Source: Arthrobacter_J sp038199985 (GTDB lineage: Bacteria > Actinomycetota > Actinomycetes > Actinomycetales > Micrococcaceae). From it: a stretch of DNA of 64,000 nt. Of the stretch, positions 8,652 to 16,590 are shown piece after piece; positions within the stretch are counted from its first letter, which is position 1; each line of letters starts with the position of its first letter. A program made the position numbers and the translations under genes. The notes under the pieces were generated by a model. It did no database searches and was not told where the DNA came from. It saw only the letters and a program-made list of their open reading frames with translations. Location of the stretch: NCBI GenBank assembly GCA_038199985.1, contig JBBPYK010000088.1, positions 32,782 through 96,781 on the forward strand, read 5' to 3'.

Positions 8652-9470
8652 ATGACCTCTGAACCCGAGACCCGTGCGCGTCCTGCGCTGGGGTTGTCCG
8701 TCACCGGCGTCGTTATGGCTCTGCTGAGCCTGCCCCTCACCGGCATGTTTCTGGTGCGGTTGGAGAGCTGGAATAGCGCGACGGCGGCGTGCCGTGAATG
8801 TGCTCCAGAACTGTTCCGACAGCACCTGACGGAGATCATCGTCATCGCAGTATTGCCGCTACTGGCCGTTATCGTCGGTGTTGTCGCATTGGTTCCGCGA
8901 GGGGATCGTGGTTGGTCGCGATTGTCCCTGAGCCTGGCTGGGACCGCAGTGTTGCTTGGTTTGGCCTGCATTGCCGTGCTCGCGTCGACTGGCGTTGCGC
9001 CGCTTCAACGCCAGGCAGACGATGTCGACAGGTCTAAACAGGCGGCGACGGTGGAAGAGACGTCACGGACTCCTGCTCAGTTGAGACACGATATGGAGAT
9101 GCTGGTCCGTGGATCCTTGGCGTCGCTACAACCCGCACTGGGCGCTGATGATCCACGACTGTCCGTCCCTGAGGAAGTGGTGGACACAATCAGTGTGGGG
9201 GAGTGCAGGCTCAGTAACCTGGCCGCAGGGCGTAATTACATGTTCCAGTTTGAGCTACCGGCCGGTGACGCAGCCGAAGAAGCCAGCCGCGCGCTTCAGC
9301 AATCCTGGATAGACGGGGGCTACGTGCGCAGCGGGCCCAGCGAGGGCGGAGATGTGCTGCTCAACGGTAACGGCACGCTTCCCGCCAGGTATTTGACGGT
9401 CAATAACGACGGTGGTTCGGGCCGACTGCTGGTATCGATCGACAGCGTATGTGTGAAGGCCCTCAACTAG
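8652..9470 (+). CDS. Membrane protein of unknown function
   Basis: The 272-residue product begins with a short polar stretch and has three hydrophobic segments at about residues 13-35, 60-82 and 92-115. They are followed by a soluble domain of about 150 residues with two cysteines ('VGECRLS' and 'DSVCVKALN') near its ends, which could pair. The ATG at 8652 was chosen over the longer open frame because the upstream part overlaps panD on the other strand and reads as non-coding. I do not recognise the soluble domain. It is divergent from panD and is followed by tRNA-Gly on the opposite strand. Confidence 0.65.
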   Translation: MTSEPETRARPALGLSVTGVVMALLSLPLTGMFLVRLESWNSATAACRECAPELFRQHLTEIIVIAVLPLLAVIVGVVALVPRGDRGWSRLSLSLAGTAVLLGLACIAVLASTGVAPLQRQADDVDRSKQAATVEETSRTPAQLRHDMEMLVRGSLASLQPALGADDPRLSVPEEVVDTISVGECRLSNLAAGRNYMFQFELPAGDAAEEASRALQQSWIDGGYVRSGPSEGGDVLLNGNGTLPARYLTVNNDGGSGRLLVSIDSVCVKALN

Positions 9471-9483
9471 GGGCCGGACTGGA

Positions 9484-9553
9484 GCGGGCGACGGGAATCG
9501 AACCCGCGTATCGAGCTTGGGAAGCTAGCGCTCTACCATTGAGCTACGCCCGC
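9484..9553 (-). tRNA. tRNA-Gly (anticodon CCC)
   Basis: The reverse strand folds into a complete cloverleaf: acceptor GCGGGCG/CGCCCGC, D-arm GCTC-AATGGTA-GAGC, anticodon loop TTCCCAA and T-arm GCGGG-TTCGATT-CCCGT. CCC reads GGG codons. The CCA end is not encoded. The anticodon stem CTAGC/GCTCG has one unpaired position (28-42, U opposite C). The spacer 9554-9653 between this tRNA and the emfourin gene holds nothing I can identify. Confidence 0.95.
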
Positions 9554-9653
9554 AAAACAACGAGATTAAGCCTACCCCACGCGCGGTCGCTGTCAGAACC
9601 GCCACCCCCGGCGAGGCATCAATCAAAGACGTGCACGCAGGCCGACGACGGCA

Positions 9654-9908
9654 CTATCGCTGGTTCTTCGCCACATCGAAAAGTTCCTGCCAGGCGGGCG
9701 TGACGGCGTGTTCGTTGACTTCGGCGGTCAGATCACCGAGTGAAACTGTGTAGGAAAACGAGTCGCTCGCTGCGTCTACTGACTCGCCGCTACCGGCGTC
9801 GCTTTTCATCAGGATCAGCCACCGTTCGGCCTCGCAGTCTGGGAGATTGACCTCCCATGTTCGCGTCATTCCGGCGAATCCGCCACTGCGGATTACACAG
9901 AGTTTCAT
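9654..9908 (-). CDS. Emfourin-type inhibitor of M4 protease
   Basis: This 84-residue protein matches the emfourin family, small inhibitors encoded next to protealysin-like M4 proteases. The N-terminal pattern 'MKLCVIRSGGFAGMTRTWEV' is the family's signature: an R-S/T-GG-hydrophobic-AG stretch. No signal peptide is seen, fitting the cytoplasmic location of the known pairs. Its start codon overlaps the protease stop by four bases (ATGA), so enzyme and inhibitor should be made in a fixed ratio. Binding to its own partner protease is an inference from this arrangement. Confidence 0.85.
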   Translation of the reverse strand: MKLCVIRSGGFAGMTRTWEVNLPDCEAERWLILMKSDAGSGESVDAASDSFSYTVSLGDLTAEVNEHAVTPAWQELFDVAKNQR

Positions 9909-10954
9909 GGCAGGACTCCCGTCTCCCGCCAGGCATACGCGGTGGCTGTCGCCTCAGGGGACTCTGCCCCAAACTGTGTTGTGGCGGTTGCCAGGGTCAA
10001 CGACGCGAACTCGGCGAAGGTGTAGGTGGCCGTGATCTGACCGCTGATGATGGCGTGATACCAGATCCTGCCCGCTCTTTCCCAGGCAAAGCCGCCGAGG
10101 GAGGCCGCGCAAAGGTAGAACGCGCGATTGGGTATGCCTGAGTTGATGTGGACGCCACCACGGTCCTGCGTCGTGTCTACGTAGGAGTCCATGGAGCCCG
10201 GTTGTGGGTCCTTACCCAAGATGTCATCGTCGTACGCGGTTCCGGGGGCCTTGAGGGAGCGCAGCGCCTGGCCCTGAACCTGGTCTGTGAAGAGCCCGGC
10301 TCCAACCAGCCAAGAAGCGGACTCGACGTCCTGGTTCAGCAGATGCTGTTCAACGAGGACGCCGAATATATCGGCCACAGATTCCTGCAGAGCTCCGGGT
10401 TGCCCCTGATATTCCAAGGGTGCTTCGGCCAGAACGAATCCGTGGGCCAGCTCGTGACCGATGACAGTGACAGATCGGGTAAACCGAGTGAACACCTCAC
10501 CGTCGCCGTCGCCGAACACCATGCGGGCTCCATTCCAGAAGGCGTTGTCGTAGCCATCGCCATAGTGGACCGTTGCCGCGAGCGTTCCGCCCGAACCGTC
10601 AATTGAGGACCGGTCAAAGACATTGTGGAACAGGGCGTACGTGTGGCCAAGACCGTCGTACGCTTCGTCGACGGCAGCGTCACCGGTAGCTGGCTGCCCT
10701 TCGTGGCGCACCGGCTCACCGGGGAGGACTTCGCGGCTACCGGCGTCGGAGATAGTGCGGTTCAACCCCGAACGGACAGGCGAGGGGAAGTCGAGAACTC
10801 CCTGAACCCTGACCTGTTGCACAGCATCGATATGCTCAAGCGTCCGGGCTGCAGCGGACGACGCGCGGGTAAAGTCCGGCGTCGGGAGCCCCGCCAACCG
10901 GGTCAGCAGATAAGGCGGAATGATGGAACATGAATGGTGGGTCAGCGGTTCCAT
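9905..10954 (-). CDS. M4 family metalloprotease, protealysin-like
   Basis: A 349-residue zinc protease of the thermolysin (M4) family. Zinc ligands are H167 and H171 in HELAH and E191 in ESVADIFG; the later catalytic histidine lies in 'GGVHINSGIPNRAFY'. The short precursor region has PPYLL at residues 13-17, the mark of the protealysin subgroup (PPYxL), instead of the long FTP/PepSY propeptide of thermolysin. No signal peptide is visible, again as in protealysins, so the enzyme may act inside the cell or leave by a non-classical route. It is coupled to the downstream inhibitor gene. The next genes upstream on the same strand are two SseB-like genes; the gap to the nearer is 24 bases, suggesting one transcript. 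Confidence 0.92.
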   Translation of the reverse strand: MEPLTHHSCSIIPPYLLTRLAGLPTPDFTRASSAAARTLEHIDAVQQVRVQGVLDFPSPVRSGLNRTISDAGSREVLPGEPVRHEGQPATGDAAVDEAYDGLGHTYALFHNVFDRSSIDGSGGTLAATVHYGDGYDNAFWNGARMVFGDGDGEVFTRFTRSVTVIGHELAHGFVLAEAPLEYQGQPGALQESVADIFGVLVEQHLLNQDVESASWLVGAGLFTDQVQGQALRSLKAPGTAYDDDILGKDPQPGSMDSYVDTTQDRGGVHINSGIPNRAFYLCAASLGGFAWERAGRIWYHAIISGQITATYTFAEFASLTLATATTQFGAESPEATATAYAWRETGVLP

Positions 10955-10978
10955 CTTTCCTCCCGAAAAACTGTGCTT

Positions 10979-11449
10979 CTAGCGGTTTTCGTCCTCATCA
11001 GGTGCTGTTTCATCTTCGTCCGGCTTCTCGGTCTGCGCCGCGAATGCCGCGTTGATCTGCGCGACCGCTTCCGCACCGAGTTCAATGCCAGGCGTGATGC
11101 CGGGGTTGATAGCCATCCCATAGCCGGGCTGGATGCTGCGGATGGTCGCTTGCCCTGCGTTTGAGATCGCGAAAGGTGCCACGTCACGCAGCTGGGTGGG
11201 GATGTGCTTGGGGTCGCTAAACGTGACGACAATTTTCTCATCGCTGTCCGGTGCGGTCAGGCTGAGTGCTTGGAACGTGGACGCATCGTTTTCGTCTTCC
11301 ATCCGGCCAACGCTGATCAGCGCGGAGTTCCAGATGACCTCCAAGACTTCCTGATTGGTCATGCGTCCCTCGTGACCAGCGATGATGGCCTGGTCAATGG
11401 GGTTCTCCGAAATTGTTGATTCGTCGGTGGAAGGCGTTTCTTCGGTCAT
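10979..11449 (-). CDS. SseB-domain protein (paralogue 2)
   Basis: The 156-residue product (ATG at 11449, MTEETPST) carries an SseB-like core: 'EVIWNSALISVG', 'KIVVTFSDPKHIPTQLRDVAPFAI', then 'GYGMAINPGITPGIELGAEAVAQI'. SseB N-terminal-like domains are common in actinobacteria and have no assigned biochemical role there. Flanking tails are acidic and low in complexity. A longer start at 11473 (MHHKENGR) is possible, but ACGGCCGA-like sequence before 11449 offers no better choice, so the start is uncertain by eight codons. It is a diverged copy of the next gene, from which it is 53 bases away, and precedes the protease gene in the same direction. Confidence 0.7.
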   Translation of the reverse strand: MTEETPSTDESTISENPIDQAIIAGHEGRMTNQEVLEVIWNSALISVGRMEDENDASTFQALSLTAPDSDEKIVVTFSDPKHIPTQLRDVAPFAISNAGQATIRSIQPGYGMAINPGITPGIELGAEAVAQINAAFAAQTEKPDEDETAPDEDENR

Positions 11450-11502
11450 TCGGCCGTTCTCCTTGTGGTGCATATTTGGTTCCGGAAAGTCATGCGCATC
11501 CC

Positions 11503-11973
11503 TTAGGTTCCGGGGGTCTCGGGCCCGGCTTCGGATGCTACGGCGCTGGGCGAATCGTCAGTTGGTTGGAAGTCGCGCTGGATGTTGGCAACACCTTCTG
11601 GATCGATCTCAAAACCAAGCTCGTGACCTGCGTTGATGACCATGCCAGTGTCTTCGCCGAGGCTCTGGATAACGGTGGCGCCGGGAATGCCCAATGCATA
11701 GGGGGCCACTTCGGCGTAGGTTTCGGGAACGCGTGAGGGGTGGCTGAACACGGCGAGCATCGGGCCGCCCTCCTTGTTCGTGAGTAGAAGCGGCTCCACC
11801 GAATCGGACCCGTCCGCCACTTCTTGTCGGCTGAGCACAAAGATCTCGTTGTTCAACAGCGCAAGGATTACATCCACCGGACCTGCGTCTTCGTTCTTAC
11901 CTTTTGCGAGCTCACGTTCAAGATCGTTGAGCAGGTCGGAGTCGTCGTGGGTCTCAGGAGTTGATTCAGTCAT
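11503..11973 (-). CDS. SseB-domain protein (paralogue 1)
   Basis: A 156-residue acidic protein with the same core as its neighbour: 'ALLNNEIFVLSRQEV', 'GGPMLAVFSHPSRVPETYAEVAPYAL', 'TGMVINAGHELGFEIDPEGVANIQ'. The blocks 'P(Y/F)A', 'G(M)(V/A)IN(A/P)G' and 'G(I/F)E(I/L)' are shared, so the two genes arose by duplication and then diverged. Neither has a signal peptide or membrane segment. It is the first gene of a minus-strand run leading through the second SseB copy to the M4 protease and emfourin. No catalytic residues are apparent. Confidence 0.75.
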   Translation of the reverse strand: MTESTPETHDDSDLLNDLERELAKGKNEDAGPVDVILALLNNEIFVLSRQEVADGSDSVEPLLLTNKEGGPMLAVFSHPSRVPETYAEVAPYALGIPGATVIQSLGEDTGMVINAGHELGFEIDPEGVANIQRDFQPTDDSPSAVASEAGPETPGT

Positions 11974-12105
11974 CTTCCGAGCACATCACACCCCGCTCCC
12001 TCGATCAATCCCTGACAAGGGATTCTGCATGCTCTGGACAGCCTTCGATTAATGTTGCGGGGGTAGTGTGGGATTCGAAATAAGCCGACAGCACAACGAA
12101 GTGAA

Positions 12106-12960
12106 GTGAACGTGGACAAGAACACCCGAAACCTTGAGCAGGGCATCGAGACGAACTTCTCGGACAAGATGGGCTACGGCTCCTACTTGCATTTGAACCA
12201 GGTCCTCACAGCGCAGAAGCCGGTGAGCCGCCCAGAGCACCACGACGAGATGCTGTTCATCATCCAGCACCAAACCTCTGAGCTGTGGCTGAAGCTGGTT
12301 CTCCATGAGCTCGAAGCGGTACGGGCCAGATTGCAATCGGACGATCTGCGAGCAGCCATGAAGGGCATAGCCCGCATCAAGCACATCCAGCGGACTCTCA
12401 CGGAGCAATGGTCCGTTCTGGCCACGCTCACGCCATCGGAGTACATGGAGTTCCGCGGGGAACTGGGTTCCTCCAGCGGTTTTCAGTCCTACCAGTACCG
12501 TGCGGTTGAATTTCTCCTCGGCAACAAAAATATTGGCATGCTCAAGGTGTTTGAAGCTGATCCCGAGGCCCATGCTCTGCTGGCTCGGCTCCTCAACGAA
12601 ACCAGTATCTATGACGAATTCATCCGCTTCATGGCCCGCCGTGGCTACGATGTTCCGGCTGATCTTTTGAACCGCGACGTGTCTCAAGCCCATGTTTTCC
12701 ACCCAGGGCTGGTGCAGGTCTACAAGCACGTTTATGAGAACGCGGCCGAGAACTGGGACCTTTACGAGGCGTGTGAGGAAATGGTGGATCTGGAGGACAA
12801 TTTCCAGCTGTGGCGCTTCCGTCACATGAAGACCGTTGAGCGGACCATCGGGATGAAGCGAGGAACAGGTGGTTCGTCCGGCGTCGGCTTCCTGCAGAAG
12901 GCGCTCGAACTGACCTTCTTCCCGGAGTTGTTCGCGGTCCGCACCGAGATCGGCCAGTAG
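12106..12960 (+). CDS. kynA: Tryptophan 2,3-dioxygenase
   Basis: This 284-residue haem enzyme opens the indole ring of L-tryptophan to N-formylkynurenine, the first step of the kynurenine route. Signatures are 'MGYGSYLHLNQVL', 'HHDEMLFIIQHQTSELWLKL', 'GSSSGFQSYQYR' and 'LWRFRHMKTVERTIGMKRGTGG', where the conserved histidine coordinates the haem. Length matches the family. Two GTG codons (12106 and 12112) are possible starts and neither has a strong ribosome-binding site. The usual partners kynB (formamidase) and kynU (kynureninase) are not adjacent. It is divergent from the SseB genes. Confidence 0.95.
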   Translation: MNVDKNTRNLEQGIETNFSDKMGYGSYLHLNQVLTAQKPVSRPEHHDEMLFIIQHQTSELWLKLVLHELEAVRARLQSDDLRAAMKGIARIKHIQRTLTEQWSVLATLTPSEYMEFRGELGSSSGFQSYQYRAVEFLLGNKNIGMLKVFEADPEAHALLARLLNETSIYDEFIRFMARRGYDVPADLLNRDVSQAHVFHPGLVQVYKHVYENAAENWDLYEACEEMVDLEDNFQLWRFRHMKTVERTIGMKRGTGGSSGVGFLQKALELTFFPELFAVRTEIGQ

Positions 12961-12994
12961 CCGTGCCCGTGAATCGATACGCTAGTTTTGTACT

Positions 12995-13576
12995 GTGCTG
13001 ATTTCAGACCGAGATATACGAGCCGAGATCGACGCTGGACGGATACAGCTGGATCCCTACGATCCAGCGATGGTCCAGCCATCCAGCGTGGACATCCGCA
13101 TCGACCGACTGTTTCGACTCTTCGATAACCATAAGTACGCCCACATCGACCCGTCTCAGGATCAACCGGAGCTGACTCGCCTCATCGAGGTGGATCCGGG
13201 GGAGCCCTTTATCCTGCATCCGGGCGAATTTGTGCTCGGGTCCACGTACGAGGTCGTCACTTTGCCGGACGACGTCGCCGCACGGCTGGAGGGTAAGTCC
13301 TCGCTGGGTCGGCTGGGACTGCTGACTCATTCCACCGCTGGCTTTATCGACCCCGGATTCTCAGGGCACGTGACGCTGGAACTGTCCAATATGGCCACGC
13401 TCCCTATCAAGCTCTGGCCTGGGTCAAAGATTGGGCAGCTGTGTTTTTTCCGGCTCACCTCACCCACGGAGAATCCGTACGGGTCCGGTAAATACGGGAA
13501 CCGTTACCAGGGTCAGCGCGGCCCCACGGCGTCGCGCAGTCACCTCAATTTCCACCGCACCGACATTCACCCGTAA
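12995..13576 (+). CDS. dcd: dCTP deaminase (bifunctional dUMP-forming type likely)
   Basis: A 193-residue trimeric-type enzyme of the dCTP deaminase/dUTPase superfamily. Motifs include 'MLISDRDIRAEI', 'QPSSVDIRID', 'EGKSSLGRLGLL' and 'STAGFIDPGFSGHVTLELSN'. The segment HSTAGFIDPGF is the form seen in mycobacterial and other actinobacterial enzymes that both deaminate dCTP and hydrolyse the product to dUMP, so bifunctionality is likely but inferred. The C-terminus 'YGNRYQGQRGPTASRSHLNFH' is also conserved. The GTG start has weak upstream signals. The gene ends 18 bases before the histidine kinase. Confidence 0.93.
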   Translation: MLISDRDIRAEIDAGRIQLDPYDPAMVQPSSVDIRIDRLFRLFDNHKYAHIDPSQDQPELTRLIEVDPGEPFILHPGEFVLGSTYEVVTLPDDVAARLEGKSSLGRLGLLTHSTAGFIDPGFSGHVTLELSNMATLPIKLWPGSKIGQLCFFRLTSPTENPYGSGKYGNRYQGQRGPTASRSHLNFHRTDIHP

Positions 13577-13594
13577 GTCATTCCTGCCGCAGCC

Positions 13595-14734
13595 ATGCAG
13601 AGGTTCACGCAGTCCTCGTCTGTTATCGAACGTGTTTTTGCGCTCGCTGCGGCGCTGACCTGCCCCGTTTACCTGTTGTGGCAGGCTCTCAAGGTTTTTA
13701 CTCATCCTGCCGAAGCTCCAGAGATGATGGGCCTCCACATTTTCAGTGTGAGCGTGCTGGCGGTGATCTGGGGGCTTTGTGTGTTGGCGGTACGCCGTCA
13801 ATCTGGCGTACATCGAATTCCGGTGTACGCCGCGATTTATCTGACAACGGTTGTGGTGTGGGCGCTGCTGGCCGGTGCGGACCTCGTCATGCCGGGTTCG
13901 CCGTACGTTCCAGCCGTTTTCATTGGCCTGATGCTATTGGCTATCGCAGGGGAACGGCGCTGGCCGTACTGGGTGTGCTGGGGCAACTGTGCGCTGTTGG
14001 CGGCTGCCTCTCTGGGCGATGGAGTGGTGATGGCGTTTGCGAGCATGTTGTTTCCGCTCATTGTTGGAACATCGCTGCTGGTCGCACTTCGTGCGCTGTT
14101 GTTATTTGAGCAGAGTGTGCAGAACGCTGAACGTGAAGCCCGCAGTAGCGCGCTTGACACTGGCGACCAGTCGCTGCGCCTACTGGAGCAGGCCCACTGG
14201 GATGCGGTGGTGCATGACAACGTCATCAACGTTCTGCGCGCGGCGTCGACGGTGAGCTCCGGACGAGAACCACGCTGGCTGGCTGCCGAGGCAACCAAGG
14301 CCGTTCAACTCCTGACCAGCCGGCCGTATGACGATGACCAGTCACCAGGCGACTTTGACCGCAGGCTGAGGACTCTCACCCAAGAAGTGTCACCGGGTTG
14401 CACCTTCCGCAGCACCGTTGAACGAGAGCGGCCGGCCCTACCACGCGAGGTCTGTCAAGGGATTCTCGGTGCAACGCTGGAGGCGCTGCGAAACGTAGAG
14501 CGGCATAGCCAAGCATCCGTATGCGCGGTGGACGCGTATGTTTCCGGGAACGCTGTACGTGTCCGGATCGAGGACGACGGCGTGGGGTTCGACGAGCGGA
14601 AAGTCCCGGGTACCTGTATGGGCTTGGCGGGCTCCGTAAAGGGGCGGATGAACCTGATTGGTGCGGAAGCAACCATCCGATCGGCGCCAGGCGAGGGCAC
14701 GTCCATCATGCTTCAGTGGGAGCGCAGCCCGTGA
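13595..14734 (+). CDS. Membrane sensor histidine kinase (HATPase_c, NarL-type system)
   Basis: The 379-residue product has five or six hydrophobic segments within residues 12-170. They are followed by a linker helix and 'AHWDAVVHDNVINVLRAAS', where H207 is the probable phospho-accepting histidine of a DesK/NarX-like HisKA_3 relative. The ATP-binding domain shows an N box 'EALRNVERHSQA', G1 'DDGVGFD' and G2-like 'GLAGSVKGRM'. The terminus 'GEGTSIMLQW' is a normal HATPase end. No extracellular sensing domain is visible: detection must be by the membrane part. Its TGA overlaps the GTG of the next gene, so translation is coupled. It is followed by a kinase-like protein and a response regulator. 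Confidence 0.87.
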   Translation: MQRFTQSSSVIERVFALAAALTCPVYLLWQALKVFTHPAEAPEMMGLHIFSVSVLAVIWGLCVLAVRRQSGVHRIPVYAAIYLTTVVVWALLAGADLVMPGSPYVPAVFIGLMLLAIAGERRWPYWVCWGNCALLAAASLGDGVVMAFASMLFPLIVGTSLLVALRALLLFEQSVQNAEREARSSALDTGDQSLRLLEQAHWDAVVHDNVINVLRAASTVSSGREPRWLAAEATKAVQLLTSRPYDDDQSPGDFDRRLRTLTQEVSPGCTFRSTVERERPALPREVCQGILGATLEALRNVERHSQASVCAVDAYVSGNAVRVRIEDDGVGFDERKVPGTCMGLAGSVKGRMNLIGAEATIRSAPGEGTSIMLQWERSP

Positions 14735-15789
14735 AACCGTTGAAATGGTTCCTCTGCGGATACCTGATCATGCATCTCGTGCTCGCTGTGATATTTCTGC
14801 ACGCCACAACCAGTCCTGTCCTGTGGCTGAGTACGTTCGCGCTGGCTCTTGCCGCACTCGGCTGGCAACACGGCACCAGGGGCCGGAGCCGTGCGGCTTC
14901 CGTTGTGAACATCGCGATGATCCCGATCATGGCCGCTGTAGTCCTGGGAACCCTGAAACCCGATTTCGTGAATACGTACGCCAACTGGTGGCCCGGCGTC
15001 GCTGCGACCCTTCTTGCTATGCTCATTTTCGAAAACCGACCCCGGGTGGCGCTTGCGGCGCTGGCTGTCACTATCGCCTCGGATGCGGTGGTGTCAGTAC
15101 TTTTCCTAGGTTGGACCATGGATGCCCTTCAGTACGGTGGCGCTGCGCTCATGTCTCCAGTGCCCATGTATGCCGGCGCATCCGCCGTCGCGATCTTCCT
15201 TCGCCGCATGGCTGGCCAGCGCAGGGAACTGCGCGACGTCGATGCGTGGAACAAGCTTGCGCGCGAACAGTACGTCCGCTCTCAGGTACAGCAGGATTCC
15301 GACGTCGAGGTGATGCGGATTCAGTCTCTTCCGTTGCTACAGCAGATCTCGGACCTGCATGAACGCTCGCGCATCACCGGCGCGGACCGGGACCGCTGGG
15401 AACGTGGTGCCTTGGGACTGAGAGATGAACTGGCCGCCAGGCAACTGCTCAGTACGGAGCTGCGCGAGGCTGTCCGGTGTGCCCGGGCACGCGGCGTCGC
15501 CGTGGAACTGCAGGACGCTATGCGCACCAGCCGCAGACTCGTCCCCGAACAGGTGCTGGTCTTGCGGCAATCTGTCCTGGCGGCTCAGAAGGGGGACCGC
15601 CTGATGATGCGTAGACTCCCCGACGGCGGCGTTGCCGTGGTATTCATGGGAGACGACGCCGCCGCGTGGCTGGCACACGTCAACCTACCGGTTGACAGCG
15701 AATTGATGGAGGACGATGGCGTGGTCTATGTGACAATCGGCATGACGGCTGCCGCGTCTGCCCCCGATACCTCGGCAGGTTCAGTGTGA
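14731..15789 (+). CDS. Membrane protein with histidine-kinase-like but degenerate cytoplasmic part
   Basis: A 352-residue protein with about five membrane segments in residues 1-155, laid out like those of the preceding kinase. The cytoplasmic half (about 160-352) is helical: 'QISDLHERSRITGADRDRW', then 'LRDELAARQLLSTELREAVRCARARGVAVELQDA' (a stretch seen at the corresponding place in actinobacterial kinase-like proteins). It lacks the N, G1 and G2 boxes needed to bind ATP, so it is probably not an active kinase. I infer a kinase-like sensor, adaptor or antagonist working with its neighbours. GTG start at 14731 overlaps the kinase stop and its own stop overlaps the regulator start, so all three are coupled. 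I do not recognise it as a named family. Confidence 0.75.
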   Translation: MKPLKWFLCGYLIMHLVLAVIFLHATTSPVLWLSTFALALAALGWQHGTRGRSRAASVVNIAMIPIMAAVVLGTLKPDFVNTYANWWPGVAATLLAMLIFENRPRVALAALAVTIASDAVVSVLFLGWTMDALQYGGAALMSPVPMYAGASAVAIFLRRMAGQRRELRDVDAWNKLAREQYVRSQVQQDSDVEVMRIQSLPLLQQISDLHERSRITGADRDRWERGALGLRDELAARQLLSTELREAVRCARARGVAVELQDAMRTSRRLVPEQVLVLRQSVLAAQKGDRLMMRRLPDGGVAVVFMGDDAAAWLAHVNLPVDSELMEDDGVVYVTIGMTAAASAPDTSAGSV

Positions 15790-16487
15790 GCCGGGATATT
15801 TCGGTGGCCGTCGTCGATGATCATCCACTGGTGGGGGACGGGCTGCGTGCAGTGATCGGCTCCCGGGATTCTGGGATCCGGGTTTGCGCTGTGGCCGCCA
15901 GTGTCGCGGAGCTCATGGAACAGGGTTGCCCTCCGCCGGTGGCGGTGCTGCTGGATATCCGTCTGGCCGATGAGAGCAGAGCTCGCGAAAACGTTCACGC
16001 ACTCATGATGTGGGGTGCGCGCGTGCTTGTTTATACTCAGGGCGACCAGGTTGAAGAGGTTCTGGAGGCGCTGGAGGCCGGGGCGCTTGGAGTGGTCCAC
16101 AAACAGGATCCGATCGATGACCTCCTGGAAGCGATCAACATTGTGGCTACCGATGAGTTCCGTGTGGCGGACGATGGCAGCGGGGAACTCAAACCGCGGC
16201 AGTACATTTCGCGCAGGCTCGCGCAGGCATTGGAAGTCCTCGCGGAGCGCTCGCCGGCAGCCAACCTCACGCCCCAGGAGCTGGAAGTTATTCGCCTCTA
16301 CGCATCGGGGCTCATCAGCAAACATGTGGCGCGCTTCATGAATTTGTCTGAGGGGACCGTCAAAACGTATTTAAAACGGTCGAAAGACAAGCTCATTCAA
16401 GCTGGGTACTCCGCCAGCACTAAACATGAGATTCGTACTGCAGCTATCCGGTTGGGCATCGTTCCCCCGGTCGATTCAGAAGCGTAG
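15786..16487 (+). CDS. Response regulator, NarL/LuxR type
   Basis: The 233-residue product has a receiver domain with the acidic pair D11-D12, phospho-accepting D57 in 'VAVLLDIRLAD', T84 and K106. The C-terminal helix-turn-helix is 'LTPQELEVIRLYASGLISKHVARFMNLSEGTVKTYLKRSK', cited here only as the span from about residue 160 to 205. It should be phosphorylated by the upstream kinase and regulate transcription. The linker between domains is longer than usual (about 40 residues). GTG start overlaps the preceding stop. What it regulates cannot be read from the window; the nearest candidate target is the small-RNA-like segment 100 bases downstream. Confidence 0.9.
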   Translation: MSRDISVAVVDDHPLVGDGLRAVIGSRDSGIRVCAVAASVAELMEQGCPPPVAVLLDIRLADESRARENVHALMMWGARVLVYTQGDQVEEVLEALEAGALGVVHKQDPIDDLLEAINIVATDEFRVADDGSGELKPRQYISRRLAQALEVLAERSPAANLTPQELEVIRLYASGLISKHVARFMNLSEGTVKTYLKRSKDKLIQAGYSASTKHEIRTAAIRLGIVPPVDSEA

Positions 16488-16590
16488 TGAACCACCCCAC
16501 GTGCCTGTGTCCTCCGAAAGCAGGACATGTCTGGTTCTTGTACCCCTTTAAGACGTCATGACAACCGTTGGGACCTGCGGTTAGCTAAAT

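Noticed and set aside
12049..12825. 258-residue open frame opposite kynA
   Set aside because: Antisense of a well-recognised gene; no domain or start signal.
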